This document shows, piece by piece, positions 10,866 through 22,770 of a DNA stretch of 64,000 bases. Every line of letters starts with the position of its first letter. The stretch's first letter is position 1. The notes under the pieces are model-generated. The model saw only the letters and a list, made by a program, of their open reading frames with translations. It had not been told where the DNA came from and searched no databases. The stretch spans positions 26,798,197 to 26,862,196 of the forward strand of contig CM057149.1 in the NCBI GenBank assembly GCA_029964075.1. The letters run 5' to 3'. Source of the DNA: Patiria pectinifera (Eukaryota; Echinodermata; Asteroidea; Valvatida; Asterinidae). The position numbers and the translations under genes are program-made.

Positions 10866-13800
10866 ATTTGACGTTTCAGTGTCAACGACAGCAGCCGAGT
10901 AGGAGAGTAAACCTCTTTTAATTCCATCTTGCATGATTTGATTGATGCGATTCAAATCCCACCAGTGACCGTGCATGCTGTGCATGTTGGAGAGAATCTG
11001 CACCCGACCCCGGCCACGTCAGTACTTCGACAAGACGCGAACTCAGAGAGGTGGTGAGGCGAGGGTTCCATATGTATTTAGCATCTGGCAACTCGAGCAT
11101 GCTTATCCCCTTGCGATGCCATAATGGGGTATACTCCTTCAGTGCACCTTCCAATACAGTTTTGGCATATGGAGCTATATATTCCATAATGGTTCCACTG
11201 ACTACGTGGTCATGCATGGTATACAGGCAAGTGCAGTCTGCTCTTGGATTCGAATGTTACCCCTCCCATATCCCCTTCCCACAAAAAGCAGCCCCTATCA
11301 TAACGACATACTTTTACCAAAAATAAGATCCCAGTGGAAATGTCAGATTTGCAGCCATTTCCTTCGAGACACGAGACGAACTTCCACGTACGTTCACACA
11401 TGGCTTTGCTGGTCTGGTTCCATATCAATCATTAATCATGAGTCGTAGGCGAATCATCGGATCAGGGAGCTAGACTACGCGTAATGCAAGCTGCCGGGGA
11501 ATACCCAGCACTAGCTGGCGTGATTGCGCAATCCAAACGATTGCGAAATTTTTAAGGGAAGTCCATTATTCAAACAATCACTTGACTGAGGATTTCAGGG
11601 GATTTAGTGGGAATTTTAGGGGATTTCTCGAAATCGGTCCCTGTTTCTTTTTCATTTTTTTTTTCTGATGGAAGAGCTTTAATATCGAAGACGGCTGTCA
11701 GTTTAGAAACTGTAACTGAAAAAGGTGATGACCGGTTATGTTTATAGTTGGACATCATTAGCGTCATCCTCATTATTGACAATACTATAAAGCTGAAATA
11801 TAACACTGACGTCGTTTATCCATGTTCGACCTTTCCACTTTGAATCATGAGTAGGGCACGGTTCAACATAGACGTAAATGATATGGATAGTTTTCAGAAA
11901 TTACAAGCATGCGAATTACGATCAACAATCAACAGAAACAGAAAACTCTCGAGTTTTTGTGTTTCACCTTTAAATTTATCTCGTTAGCATATGCTTATAA
12001 TATTAAACTTCAAAGTTCATTAATATTTTTCCTGATTCGTCTTCAATCAATAACTATTATTAATAATTTGTAGTATTCAAATAGAACAAAAAAATATATC
12101 TCATATTTTTTTTTACTATTGCACATTGGACCCTTATTTCCTAATCCCGGAAATTCCAAAACTGGCATTTCAAATGCAGGTACTTCCCGGGTAACCCTGG
12201 ATGCAATGTATTCTCTGTGTAAATGGACCCCATGCCAACAAGACAACAGTATATTGAGAAATCGATCAATGGTGTCAAAATAATGGGTTGAACTTTGCCC
12301 ATACAAAAGGCTCTATATGTAGTGTGTCATAATGCTAATAACCACTGGCTGGGAGTTTTTTGTTACACCTACCTGTAATAATATCAAATACAAGAGAAAA
12401 GGGGGGGGGGGTTTGAGAGGGAGGATATGGAAACAGCAATCCATTATCTCGCCTCTACACCTGCATTTCATAATGCCAGGTGGAAGGTCACCCCTGAAGC
12501 ACGTCGTTGAGAATTTAAAGATGTACCATCTGTGCTCAACAAGTCCCATTTTTTCCCCCGCAGAGCTTATATATCTTTTGATTTCTTTGGTCTTCCTTTC
12601 CGACTGACCCTATTTTGGGCTCCCGACGCGAACCCCCCCCCCCCAACCCCAAAGTAATTACCACCCATCTTGTCTGGAGTTATCAATAGCACACAAAAAC
12701 GGGGGATTCCAATACCAAATTCAGGAAATCCGGCCTTTTGTTTTTTGTAGAGGGCGAGGGTGTCATCTCTCATGTGAGGGGCCTATATTTTACCTTCCTG
12801 TTACGTTATCATCGGGCCGCAATTCCGCAAATCTAATTCGATTTTTTTTACAGTAGTTATTCCTAACAAAAGGTGGGCCTTTTTGGCGGGGGTGGGTGGG
12901 TCCTATCTCCTTTTTAAAGTAAATTAAGTTTATATTGCCATTAAAAAAATTGCAATTTGAGAAGAGAATATAGACCTGGTGTTTCGGGGGGGGGGGTGAA
13001 CGGTGATCTTTAAAGATTCAATTCACGTGAACTCGTACACTAAGCGTATTTGTTGTCACAAAGCATTCGAGTTTCTAACTGTCCTCTTTGTAAATTAAAA
13101 CTGTATCAGTAAAATCATTAGACAACCTGATTTTGGGTATATTATAACAATGAACTTTAATTCATTTTGCCAATTTCAAACCATGGGCTATTTTGTAGGC
13201 TCAAGGGATTCGGAAATACGGAAACGAACATACTGTGTTTCTGTTGGCTATTGAACGATGAGAGGTCTATGCCTTAATTTTCAGAACTGGACTTTTTTCA
13301 TTAATTTAAATAGTGTTCAGGATATTTCATATTTTGAAAAAAACTGAAAGAATGGAGAAATTACTGTAGGCCTTATGCATACTATTTGTCCGTTTTGAAT
13401 ACTAAATATTCAGTCATCCATGATTTTGAGCAACACATCAAGATTATCTTTTTAATACCCTTTAAACTTGAAATTAATTTGGAATTTACCGATTGTGTCT
13501 TCAATTCACAGAAAAGCATTATACAACGACAAATACACATACAAGTACTACTCAATTCGTGTGGGTCTGCCTTTATACAATATTGACATTCTTTTCAAGT
13601 GTCCCACCAGGGGTAAATCAATCGCCATTGAAATAAAATAATGCGTTTGAAAATCTCCAACAGACTGTTGTCAGGAGTGTTTGGGAGAAATAGAAAATCA
13701 ATGAACTATTTGGCAGTGGGTTTGGCGGCCGCAGAGAGCCCCTGAGCAATGTAGGGTCTTTGGTATATGTCTGTTTTTTTTTTTTTACCCTCCGGCATTA

Positions 13801-15647
13801 TTTTGTTAATGAAAAGTACCCATAGGCTACATGTATACGTTGAAAGGCCCTAAGAGTAAAATCTCACAAATGCCATATTTCAAAGGTATGTCGTGTCTAA
13901 TTCCTGAAGTCATGGAAAACTTTGGAAATGTTCACCCCGTCCTGAAAATTAACTCCATGTTAAATTGTGAAAACGTTATTTTTGTTCATATGCGGGTGAT
14001 ATTCTACAAAGACTATTTATACATTTTTTCTTTCTTCTATTTTATTTATGCAAGTTGTCCTTTCCGATCCCAGCTAGGCTATTCTAGAAACCTCTGTCGT
14101 TATTTCCTGGCCGATTCGAAGAAACCCTGGTTGGTTAAAAAGGGACAAAATAAAATAACGGAAAGGATATCACTCGAATTCATCAAGAAAGGCGAAAAAA
14201 GACTGATACTTATGTAAATATTTACGACTGTTTACATTTTTGCTCATTAAAATGGAAGCAGGAAGGAAATCATTCTTACTTTAGAGTAATTTCTAAATAA
14301 TTATCTTCAGCTCCTTGTCTTGCGGTGCACAACAGAAGACCTAGAAGAAAGACTAAACAAGTCACCATTCACCCAAATCCATCATTTATTTCGAGAAAGA
14401 AGCAGATCCAAATTAATCTGCAGCTGACATACAAATTATTTAACACTCAGGTCTTCACACCATATTTTCTTCTTTACAAATTCGATTACGTTTTTAGAAA
14501 TTCCCAAAAATGTAAACATTATTCACTTTTGGAAGAGACGTCGACCGAAAACAAAAAATCGAACCACTCTTACTTAAAGAATAATTTTACAAGTTACGAA
14601 CAGAGCCTGAAAGTTCATCCCTGATGGCGCGCTTCCGGGCCCATTGAATAGGAAAGTTAACGTGTAAAACTTCTAGTATTTGCCATTATTTTTGGTTCAT
14701 TGAAATCATAGTTTAATTAAAAAGGACAAGCTGAACATTCATTGAATAATTAAAAATCAAATTTGTTGAGAAGCATGAGCTACAGTACATCTTTAAACCC
14801 AGATGAAATAACAGCAGCATGATGTAAGCAAGTATTGCAAGTTCCTTGCGCTAAAGGGTAATTCCACTCGGACAATGAAATAACCTTTTTAAAGTTGAAA
14901 AGTCAATGAAAAAGCACGTTCAAACTCCTGTCTCATTCATTAATTTTTTTTCTCAGAGTTCCGCTTTCACAAATATTTTAGACTTGCCAAATTAGGTCAC
15001 AAATATTAACCCTGTGTAGTTGTTGGACTGTTTTCAGTGTTGGGAATTGTAGAATATAAGAAAATAGTTATATCACAGACATAATGTCGGAAATATCACT
15101 CTGCCTGGAATATCAAATGAAAGGTGAATGGATTGAGTGAGAACGAACGTTTTACAGCACCCACGTAATACATGTACATGTACAAAAAACACTTTTATAT
15201 TACAGTTGAAAAGTCGTTTATGCAGAGATGTTTGAAAGAAACACACAAAAACGGACGTGAAGTATGTTTATTCCGGACAACAAATATTTTAAATGCGGAG
15301 GGTTTTTATGTAAAGTTTCTATGCTTAAAAGGTTGATCTGAGGTTATCGCAAATAGCTTTGGTATGTCACCTCACATTCCTGACATATACACTAAACTAG
15401 TCAATGATTAAACAAAACTAAATCTGGGTTATGGTGGGATTTCCCAATTGACTTAAATTTCATGAAGTTAGATGAAGGGTGGCCTTTCAAACTTCTCAGA
15501 AATGTCGAAATGTAATTTTGAAGTATGTTTTGTAAAAGGTTGATGTTAATTTGCATCGATTAGTTTTTATTTTCCCAGACTAATACTTTTGTAACTTTTG
15601 GGCGTTTTTCTTACAAACCCTTAATAGACACGGGGTATGATGTGTTT
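10866..15647. other. Long gene-poor stretch
   Basis: I see no supported gene in nearly 5 kb. The frames at 10918-11217 (minus), 13831-14217 (plus) and 14325-14624 (plus) are about 100-130 codons long but match nothing I know, lack clear splice context, and two are very AT-rich. G or C runs lie at about 12402-12411, 12633-12643 and 12985-12995. Part may be intron or UTR of an unseen gene. Confidence 0.35.
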
Positions 15648-16141
15648 CAACCTCGTCCACACAGGAAGTACTCTATTTTCAAGCTCGTTTTCAATAGTAA
15701 GCCCTGCGTTTGAAACGTACTTTCTGTATCCTGATTCGATACCGCAATTATCAAGTAATGGACTTGCATCGTGTATTTTGGGTGTTGTTATTTCCAACGT
15801 GTATTTCCTTTGTTAATGTCATTGTATTACGTCCTCTTCTCAAAAATAATCTTTTACCTTTCCATGTTGCTTATATTATGTAATGTAATACTGCATGAGA
15901 AAGTAAGATTTTAATTTTGAGAAAAATATAGTGGTTTTGGATCTCTCGCTGCGACGAATTAATTACCTCAGACACCGCATTCAAAAACAAGGCTGATTTT
16001 AAAGCACATTCAGGCACAAGACTATTCCTAATTTGCATGCGTATCCAAACATTTTGGATACGAAAATGATCCAATACCTGGGTGATCGAGAGAAAAGGTA
16101 GTGGTGGGCACGTACTGCTTGACATCATTGGAAGGAGGTTG
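15648..16141 (+). mobile_element. MULE-like MITE, copy 1
   Basis: Non-coding element with terminal inverted repeats CAACCTCGTCC... and ...GGAGGTTG. It is flanked by a 9-bp near-duplication, GATGTGTTT (15639-15647) and AATGTGTTT (16142-16150). Its interior matches the copies at 29.0, 51.6 and 63.5 kb, for example GATACCGCAATT, AATGATCCAATACC and GGTAGTGGTGGGC. 9-bp target duplications are typical of Mutator-like elements. It lacks any transposase and would need one from an autonomous relative. Confidence 0.7.
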
Positions 16142-17449
16142 AATGTGTTTGTAAAAAAAAAAGTTTTCGGTTTCTGGTCTGCGCACGCGTCACCATATAG
16201 CCGTGTGCGTGTTTTTTTTTTCAACATAAGATGATGTCTCACTTGTTTGACTGGAATGCTGCTGCTGCGCAATTTTAACATGCTTTTAGATTGGGTTACG
16301 ATTGAGTATAAGCTTTATGTGACATCTCTGGGCCCCATGTATTTTACACTAAATTTAGTTGGGCACCACTTTCAGACGTTGTTGTAATTTTGAAATTGTG
16401 CGTCTGGAAGCCAGAATGAGGGAGCGATGGTCGTTTCTGGAACCTCTGAACGCTTTTTAATCAGCGCATTAGCGCAGACTAATGACCAGCCTGGCAGCCC
16501 ATGCACGATGTCGATGTCGCTGTATGGTCTGACGTTACCGTTTTCTCTGCTTTTTATCTTGACTATCCAAATTTCCCGAAGAATGTTCGTGTCGGTCGAG
16601 ATCAAGTTGGTGCAGAATTCTCAAGTCTAATATGGCCTTACTGAGGTCACTTCAAGCTCCACTCTGAAGGATATTTTTGAGAGTTTTAAGGAGATCGAAG
16701 CGTCATCTGCAACATCAGCCGACATTTAAAGAAAAAAAAAGTAGGGGAATAAAACCCGGTGTCGCCGCACCACTTTCGGGGCAAGCTACATACGAGAAAC
16801 CAGAGACCTTTTTTGTCCTTACATCAGTGAAAGGAAAACCCAGATACTTAAGTTCGTATTGTGAATGTCTGAGGCAATTCCTGCTCTAAACCAAATACGT
16901 CATTAGCTTGAGATTCAATCTCATTCTAAATTGTTATGAGAAGAATGTATGAGTCATTCATAGAAACCTCCAGGCATGATGTATTGTTCATGTATATAAG
17001 TAGAACATGTTTAGTTGCCAGACTGACTGGAAATGACGCACTGGGAATATTTCAGATTAAATTTGTCACTGTAAAACTGTTTGAGCTGAAGCGTATTAAG
17101 TTGATTGGAAGTAGTTAGATGTTACCTTAGGAGTTCATAATTCAAGTGTGTATAAAGGTGTGTGTGAATCAGAGTGTGTGTGGGTGTGTGTTGTACACAT
17201 ACTTTAGGGAAACCTCAACGCCCTCATTCTTCTCAGAAGGTTATTTTGCCCATTTGTAGTGGGTTATGTCAAGTGGAAGTTTAACACAAAGTCCAGTACA
17301 TGTATTTTCTTGCGAATTAAATTTTTTTTTACAGTTCCATGCACAAATGCTTTAACTTTAAATGGCGTAGTTAATAGTATGGGAAGTTACCCTAATGCCT
17401 GTATATTATGTTTTTGAAATGCAATAACTTGATTGAGTGTCAATTTGAG
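16142..17449. other. Intergenic; one unassigned open frame
   Basis: The minus-strand frame 16372-16605 (77 codons) is more GC-rich than its surroundings and reads, in part, LREIWIVKIKSRENG and HGLPGWSLVCANALIKKR. It could be an exon, but the plus strand is also open here (16427-16630), an in-frame TGA lies just upstream, and I recognise no family. A GT-rich run (GTGTGTGTG) lies near 17157-17190. Nothing else is supported. Confidence 0.3.
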
Positions 17450-17456
17450 AGACCTT

Positions 17457-17727
17457 GTTACAACTGATAATGTAGTAACCAACGGATAACGTATCACCAA
17501 CCGATAATGTATCACAAATTGACCGATATTGTATCACTAACCGATAATGTACCAAAAATTGACTGATAGTGTAGTAAAATTTGTATCCGATAATGTATCA
17601 CGTGTCGACGGATAATGTAACTCCAAAATAAGTGTATCCGATAATGTATCACCACGGAACGGATACTGTATCAACCGATAATGTATCAAAAATCAACCGA
17701 TAATGTATCAGTATGGGGAAAAGGTGT
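17457..17727 (+). repeat. Left inverted arm of the foldback element
   Basis: Starts GTTACAACTGATAATG and carries about 12 phrases of the form C(C/T/G)GATAATGTATCA. Linkers are mostly ACCAA, CAAATTGA or AAAATTTGTAT types. It ends with GTATGGGGAAAAGGTG, which is also mirrored on the right. Confidence 0.85.
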
Positions 17728-18088
17728 ACACAAATGTTTGTTTTATGTCCGATTATCCCGCCCCACGTTTTGACCAGGGAGGGGGGTCTGGGCTAGTTGA
17801 TCACCACCACCCCCATTATTTTGTATTTAGAGAAAAAGGGCAGATTTTGAGGTATTTTTCAAACTTTCCAACCGCCGAAATGTATTAAATAGTACTGAGA
17901 AAGGGAGAAAAAATACAAATAGCTTGAAATGCGCTGTGACGTCTGTATCATGAACAGCGCCCCCAGTGTCATGTGGTCTCCAGCAAGCCCCCCCCCCCCC
18001 CGGTTTTTTTTTCCCGGCCAGGATTTTTTTTTTTTTTTTTAGCTATCCCCCATCCCCAAGTCCCCAGCACAGTTTTACGCTACTGTTG

Positions 18089-18464
18089 CAGGGGCGGATC
18101 CAGGAATTTTCGCGGGGGGGGGGGGGGGTTCATCAGCAAAACAATCTGAAAATGTACACAGGATTTTTTCCGGACACTTGGCCTCCGTAAAATCAAAAAC
18201 TTGGGGAATATCATATTTCAATAGGGGACGCTGTTCAAATTTGACAATTATTAACACTGGATTACAGAATGGTGTAAAAATACCCCCTATCTAAGCTGCC
18301 TCCGTCCGTATTTTGAACAGGCGGACATTATACCAGTATTTCTTTTTTGGGGGGGGGGTGTCACAGCAGGGGGGGGGGTTGTGCATTTTTTTTTTTTAGG
18401 AATTTGTATGCAATTTATTTTGGGACACAGCTGGGGGACCCCCCCCCCTCCGGATCCGCGCCTG
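18089..18464. mobile_element. Nested GGGGCGGATCC-type MITE
   Basis: CAGGGGCGGATCC at 18089 is matched by GGATCCGCGCCTG ending at 18464 (12 of 13 positions inverted), giving a 376-bp element inside the foldback interior. It is rich in G and C runs, including 14 or more G near 18115. No target duplication could be found. It contains TTCCGGACACTTGGCCTCC, shared in inverse orientation with 19.3 kb. Confidence 0.55.
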
Positions 18465-18679
18465 TGTGGGCCTCAAGGAAGCGGCAGGCTCGTGTCGTTT
18501 GGACTCCAAACTGTGTGGGTTGAACAAACTGAAGTCAGTGGGTAGACAAATAACAAATGACGTCACATGCGAACGGTGCCCCCCCCCCCGGGCATTATTT
18601 TGTACGGTACAGTAATATTTTGTACGGTACAGTAATATTGTGTACCTGATTGTAGGATTTTATCAGCGCTCCCCGTTGA

Positions 18680-18775
18680 AAATATGGCACGACCCCCCTC
18701 CCCCCCCCCTCATCGACCGCCTCCCCTCATCCCCTCCCTCTCACCCCTCATCCCCCTCACCCCTCATCCCCCACT
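18680..18775. repeat. C-rich simple repeat (CCCCTCATCC)
   Basis: The segment CCCCTCATCC with variants recurs five or six times, next to a C run at about 18693-18709. It lies in the foldback interior. Confidence 0.6.
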
Positions 18776-19254
18776 AAATGAGCAGTAATGCTGTGATTGT
18801 GCCCTTTCTGTAAGAAAAAAATATCGACTGGGGTCAACAAGGGACCCATGAAGCTTGATCGCATGTAGACTATCTTCGACGATTGCCGCCTAAATCCGGT
18901 AAAATTGTTACATTGTATCTTTTGTGACAGCTCAAGTTACATGATCATTTCAGATGGTAGTTTTACTATACACATGCCTCGCCACTTGTATGTGTTCCCG
19001 GTTCATGCGCAGCGCGTATTTTGAATGATGCAAAGTTATTGGGGGAGGGAATAGTCTGGGAGACCATCGCAAGTTAAATTGAACGTATGCGCGCGCCGAC
19101 GTTTCCTGACGCTCATGCGAAGACGCTGCTGCTAATAGCCACATTCTGGCACATTCTGGAAGTGATGTGGAACTTTGCGCGCGAACCAGTACAGTACAGT
19201 ACGCACATGCTGTGTCCCGTCCATTGATCTCCATACCGAGATCAATGGTCCCGT

Positions 19255-19425
19255 ACGTCCATGGGGCTCTCAAAAGTGGTAAAACGCGCCCTCTTGTGTC
19301 GCAGCACGGAGCCCATATGGAGGCCAAGTGTCCGGAGAAAAGATCTTGTCCACATTTCGGCGCGGATGTGCTAGTGCGGTTACCCCCCCCCCCCTTGACA
19401 TCAAAAGCTGGATACGCCACTAGCC
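19255..19425 (-). mobile_element. Fragment related to the GGGGCGGATCC MITE
   Basis: On the minus strand this reads TAGTGGCGTATCCAGC, then a long G run, then CCGGACACTTGGCCTCC, which matches the neighbouring MITE at 18.09-18.46 kb. It lies in the opposite orientation inside the same foldback element. The minus-strand open frame across it (18950-19480) is a by-product of GC-rich repeat sequence, not a gene. Confidence 0.45.
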
Positions 19426-19574
19426 TAGGCCCACTTGGAAGTAGAGCGTCTCCAAACCAAAGCAGCTCCCTACCTCCCAAATTAAAAAAAAATATTCTTA
19501 ATGATAAACTTTCTCGACTGGGGACTTATCATAGTAAAGGAACTTATTAGACTTTAAATAATTTGCAATATTTC

Positions 19575-19844
19575 CACCTTTTCCCAATACTGATACATTA
19601 TCGGTTGATTTTTGATACATTATCGGTTGATACAGTATCCGTTCCGTGGTGATACATTATCGGATACACTTATTTTGGAGTTACATTATCCGTCGACACG
19701 TGATACATTATCGGATACAAATTTTACTACACTATCAGTCAATTTTTGGTACATTATCGGTTAGTGATACAATATCGGTCAATTTGTGATACATTATCGG
19801 TTGGTGATACGTTATCGGTTGGTTACTACATTATCAGTTGTAAC
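19575..19844 (-). repeat. Right inverted arm of the foldback element
   Basis: Reverse complement of the left arm. The single difference noticed is CCAACCGATAACG here against CCAACGGATAACG on the left. Such identity implies recent insertion or gene conversion between the arms. Confidence 0.85.
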
Positions 19845-19851
19845 AGACCTT

Positions 19852-20439
19852 CTTATTCCTAACATTGTGGAGAAAACTACTACATGAAGCTATTGCTTTC
19901 TTAATGCCTCATGTATTTTTTTCACTTTAATCCGGAGTATATAGGGTCAATTTGTTGTTAATTAATCCAGCTAGCTACTAAGACGTCAATATTCAGTACA
20001 ATATGCAAAAGTCTTTAAAGAAAGTGTTAAAGTAACTGTGTTATACAGAAAAAGTCATTGCACAAATACAGCACTGACACGGTGGACAGCAGTAGGCGTG
20101 ACCGAATCCACCTGCCTGCGCTGAGCTTATAGTCACACAACAAGAATGTTATGTGGAGATTCTGAAATTATCCATACGGCAAAAATGAACCGCCCCGCCC
20201 CCCCCCCACAAAAAAGGGGGGGAAACAAACATTATTGAGCTGTCACATGCAGATTTTCTAATTCATTAACTAAATTGAGTATACAATTTTACTGAGCATG
20301 CGTGTATCTCTATTCATATGGCCAAACATCGTAAATTGCTGGAGAAGGTTTGATGTCCAACCATTGTTTCCACCTTTAAAGCCATAAACAAAGGAACAGT
20401 GGTAAGGAGGTGCACAGACTGAAACCCATCATTTGGTTT
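19852..20439. other. Intergenic, no gene recognised
   Basis: Unique-looking AT-rich sequence with C and G runs near 20190-20222. No open frame of interest. Confidence 0.35.
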
Positions 20440-22770
20440 TAATCAAAGTTTGTATGAGTTTGTCTTGGAGGCAGGGGACTCATCCCAGCTCTGACCTGGA
20501 GGGAGATATTTTGTCCGGTTACAGGAGGCTGAACAACTGAGATCCCTTCTTTTGGATGAACAGCTTTTTGGAGTTTGTCCGGAGGTAGGGGAAATATCGG
20601 GGCAGGCTGAAAGTATAGGGTAAGGGATATTGTTCAGCTGCTGCAAGACGACAACCCCTCCGTGGGTGAAAAGGAATGATTTTTGCAGTTTGTCAAGGAG
20701 GTACAGGGACTCACCAGGGCAAGACTTACAGGTAAGGATGCATGGGGGAAGGTCATGCTGCAGGAAGCTGATCAACTGAGATCCCCTTGGAATTAAAAGG
20801 AAGGTATGTGAGAGTTCACCAGAGAAATACATGAACAAAGACTCTGGGCAGGCTCTGAACCTAGAGGCAAGGAATGGACGAAGTTCCCTGTGGTAGGAGC
20901 TGTCGTTTGCTTTAAAAGGAAAGTTGTGCAGGAGTGTTTTCTTTAGGGACTCACCTGGGCAAGGTCTGGGCAAGGTCTTGGTAAAGTCTCGGCAAAGACG
21001 TAAGGAAAAGAAATAGTTTTGTTGCAGTAATATTATCAACGGAGATCTCTCTTTGGGATTAAAAAGGACAGTTTGCCGGAATTCGTTTATAGTGGAGGTT
21101 GAGGATTCACACGGGCATACTTTACGTGTGGATGTGAGGAAGGCAAGCCATTCTGCTGAAGGACTCTAAATATCTGAGTTCTCTCATATATATTATAACA
21201 CAGTTTGTTGTATTTTGGACATACAGGACTCATCTAAGCAAGCTGAGGGTCTAACTGTTGAGTCCTGATGCTGGAAGCTGATCTACTTAAATCAGTTCCT
21301 TTTTTTGAATCCAAAGGAAATTTTGTTTGGGTTTTCTGGGAGGTTTGGGACTTGGCTTGCTAGGCTCTGGGCCAACTGTTGGAGATGGCAATATATAGTT
21401 CTGTTGTTTGCCCAAGATCGTCTAGGAGGTTGAGGACCCATCAATGCAGGCTCTGGCTTTTGGCTGAGCCGCAAGAAGCAGATCAAATAAGAAGCCTCCC
21501 TAGATTTAAGGCTTGGTGAGCTGGTCTAAAGGGGAACATGAAATCCCTGGGACTACAGGTACATCTATTTTGCCAGAAGTTATCTACTGAGATTGTTCTT
21601 TGAATCAAAAGGAAGATTTGGCGAGTTTAATTGGGAGGCGAGGTACTCACCCGAGCATGCAGGCTTATGCACCACGACGTAATGAAACAAAGCAAACCAA
21701 ATGCAAAGCTGATCAACTGAAATCCCCCCTCTGGGGAAGGGAGGGAAGAATCTGGCTTTAGGAAACTGTTCAACCGAGATCCCTCCTTTGGAATAAAAAG
21801 GAAAGTTTGTTGCAATATGGGTGGAACAGGACTCACATCAGCAGTCTCTGGATCTATAGTTATAGGAAAGGATAATAATTTAGCGGTAGGAAACTTTTCA
21901 ACTGAGCTAGCTCCTGGGTTGATAGGAAAAGTTCGTTGCAATTTGGGTGGTTCCAGATTCACATGGGCAGGTTAGGGCCTAGAGGTAAGGAAGGGGAGTA
22001 ATTCTGCTGCAGGAAGCTGTTTAACTGAAATTCCTTCTTTGGCTAAGAGTGGAAATTTGTTGTTATTTGGGTAGTACAGGACTGACCTTAGCAGGCTCAG
22101 GGCCTAGAGTGAAGGAAGGGCAGTAATCCTGCTGTAGGATGCTGATTAATTAGGAGCCGTCCTTGGGATTAAAAAGACTTTCTTTTACATGTACTGTAGT
22201 TTCGGACTAACCGGATCAGGTTCTGTGCATATCTTCAGACCTTTGTAGGAACAGGACTTACCTGAACACTAGGCCTTAAATTAAGGAAGGTACATTAGCT
22301 GATCGACTGGGAACCTTCCATGAGATAAAAAGGAAAGTTTATTTGAGTTTGGTCCATAATTGCAGGACTGACCTGAGCAGGCTATGAGCTTAGAGGTAAA
22401 GAAGGGAAGTAGTCCTGTTACAGTTAAGCTATTCAACTGAGATGCCTCCTTGGGCCTAGACGGAAGGGTTGTTGTAATTTGGTTGATAACGGACTGACTG
22501 AGCAGGCTCTTCCGTACATAGGTGCAGGACTCATCTGAGAAGATGATGGGCCTAAAGGTAAAAATTAAAAGTAATACAGCAGCAGGAAGCTCTTTAACTG
22601 ATGTCCTTTATCGGGCTAAGAGGGAACGTTTGCTGTTATTTGTCCGGTAAAGGACTGACTTGAGCAGGCTCTTGGCCGAGAGGTATTAAGGAAGGAGAGT
22701 AATCCTGCAGCAGGAAGCTGATCAACTGAGATCCCTCCTTTGCTAGTCTTGACTTCAGCCCTGCTGCATT
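20440..22770. repeat. Degenerate tandem array, units about 110-130 bp
   Basis: A landmark resembling AAGCTGATCAACTGAGATCC recurs at about 20529, 20768, 21027, 21278, 21478, 21587, 21708, 21769, 21899, 22016, 22143, 22297, 22430, 22590 and 22710. Between landmarks each unit contains, in order, AAAAGGAAAGTTTG, a TTTGGG(T/A)GGTACAGGACT segment, GAGCAGGCTCTGGGCC and GAGGTAAGGAAGG. About 18 units are present and diverged, so the array is old. Minus-strand frames across it (20443-21039, 21627-21962) repeat short peptides such as PGESL but are broken by stops. I judge it a non-coding minisatellite. Confidence 0.8.

Larger units (their letters stand above)
17457..19844. mobile_element. Foldback-type DNA transposon, non-autonomous
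   Basis: A 2388-bp element bounded by inverted arms of about 270 bp (17457-17727 and 19575-19844). The arms differ at only one position over roughly 258 bp compared by eye. A perfect 7-bp target duplication, AGACCTT, flanks it (17450-17456 and 19845-19851). Each arm holds about 12 copies of a 14-bp phrase, consensus CCGATAATGTATCA, spaced 15-29 bp apart. The interior has no transposase frame and is filled with G/C homopolymers and other nested repeats. The design resembles sea urchin TU elements and Drosophila FB and Galileo elements; a 7-bp duplication is as known for Galileo, of the P superfamily. Class membership is inference. Confidence 0.85.

Noticed and set aside
18950..19480. 176-codon minus-strand open frame as a foldback transposase
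   Set aside because: It is GC-rich low-complexity sequence crossing a MITE fragment and the edge of the interior, with no transposase or THAP motif.
17457..19844. CRISPR array, because of short regularly repeated phrases
   Set aside because: Phrases vary, linkers are 1-15 bp, the arms are inverted copies, and the context is eukaryotic.
20443..21039. 198-codon minus-strand frame as a repeat protein
   Set aside because: It only follows the degenerate tandem array. Neighbouring units carry stops and frame changes, and there is no start or splice context.
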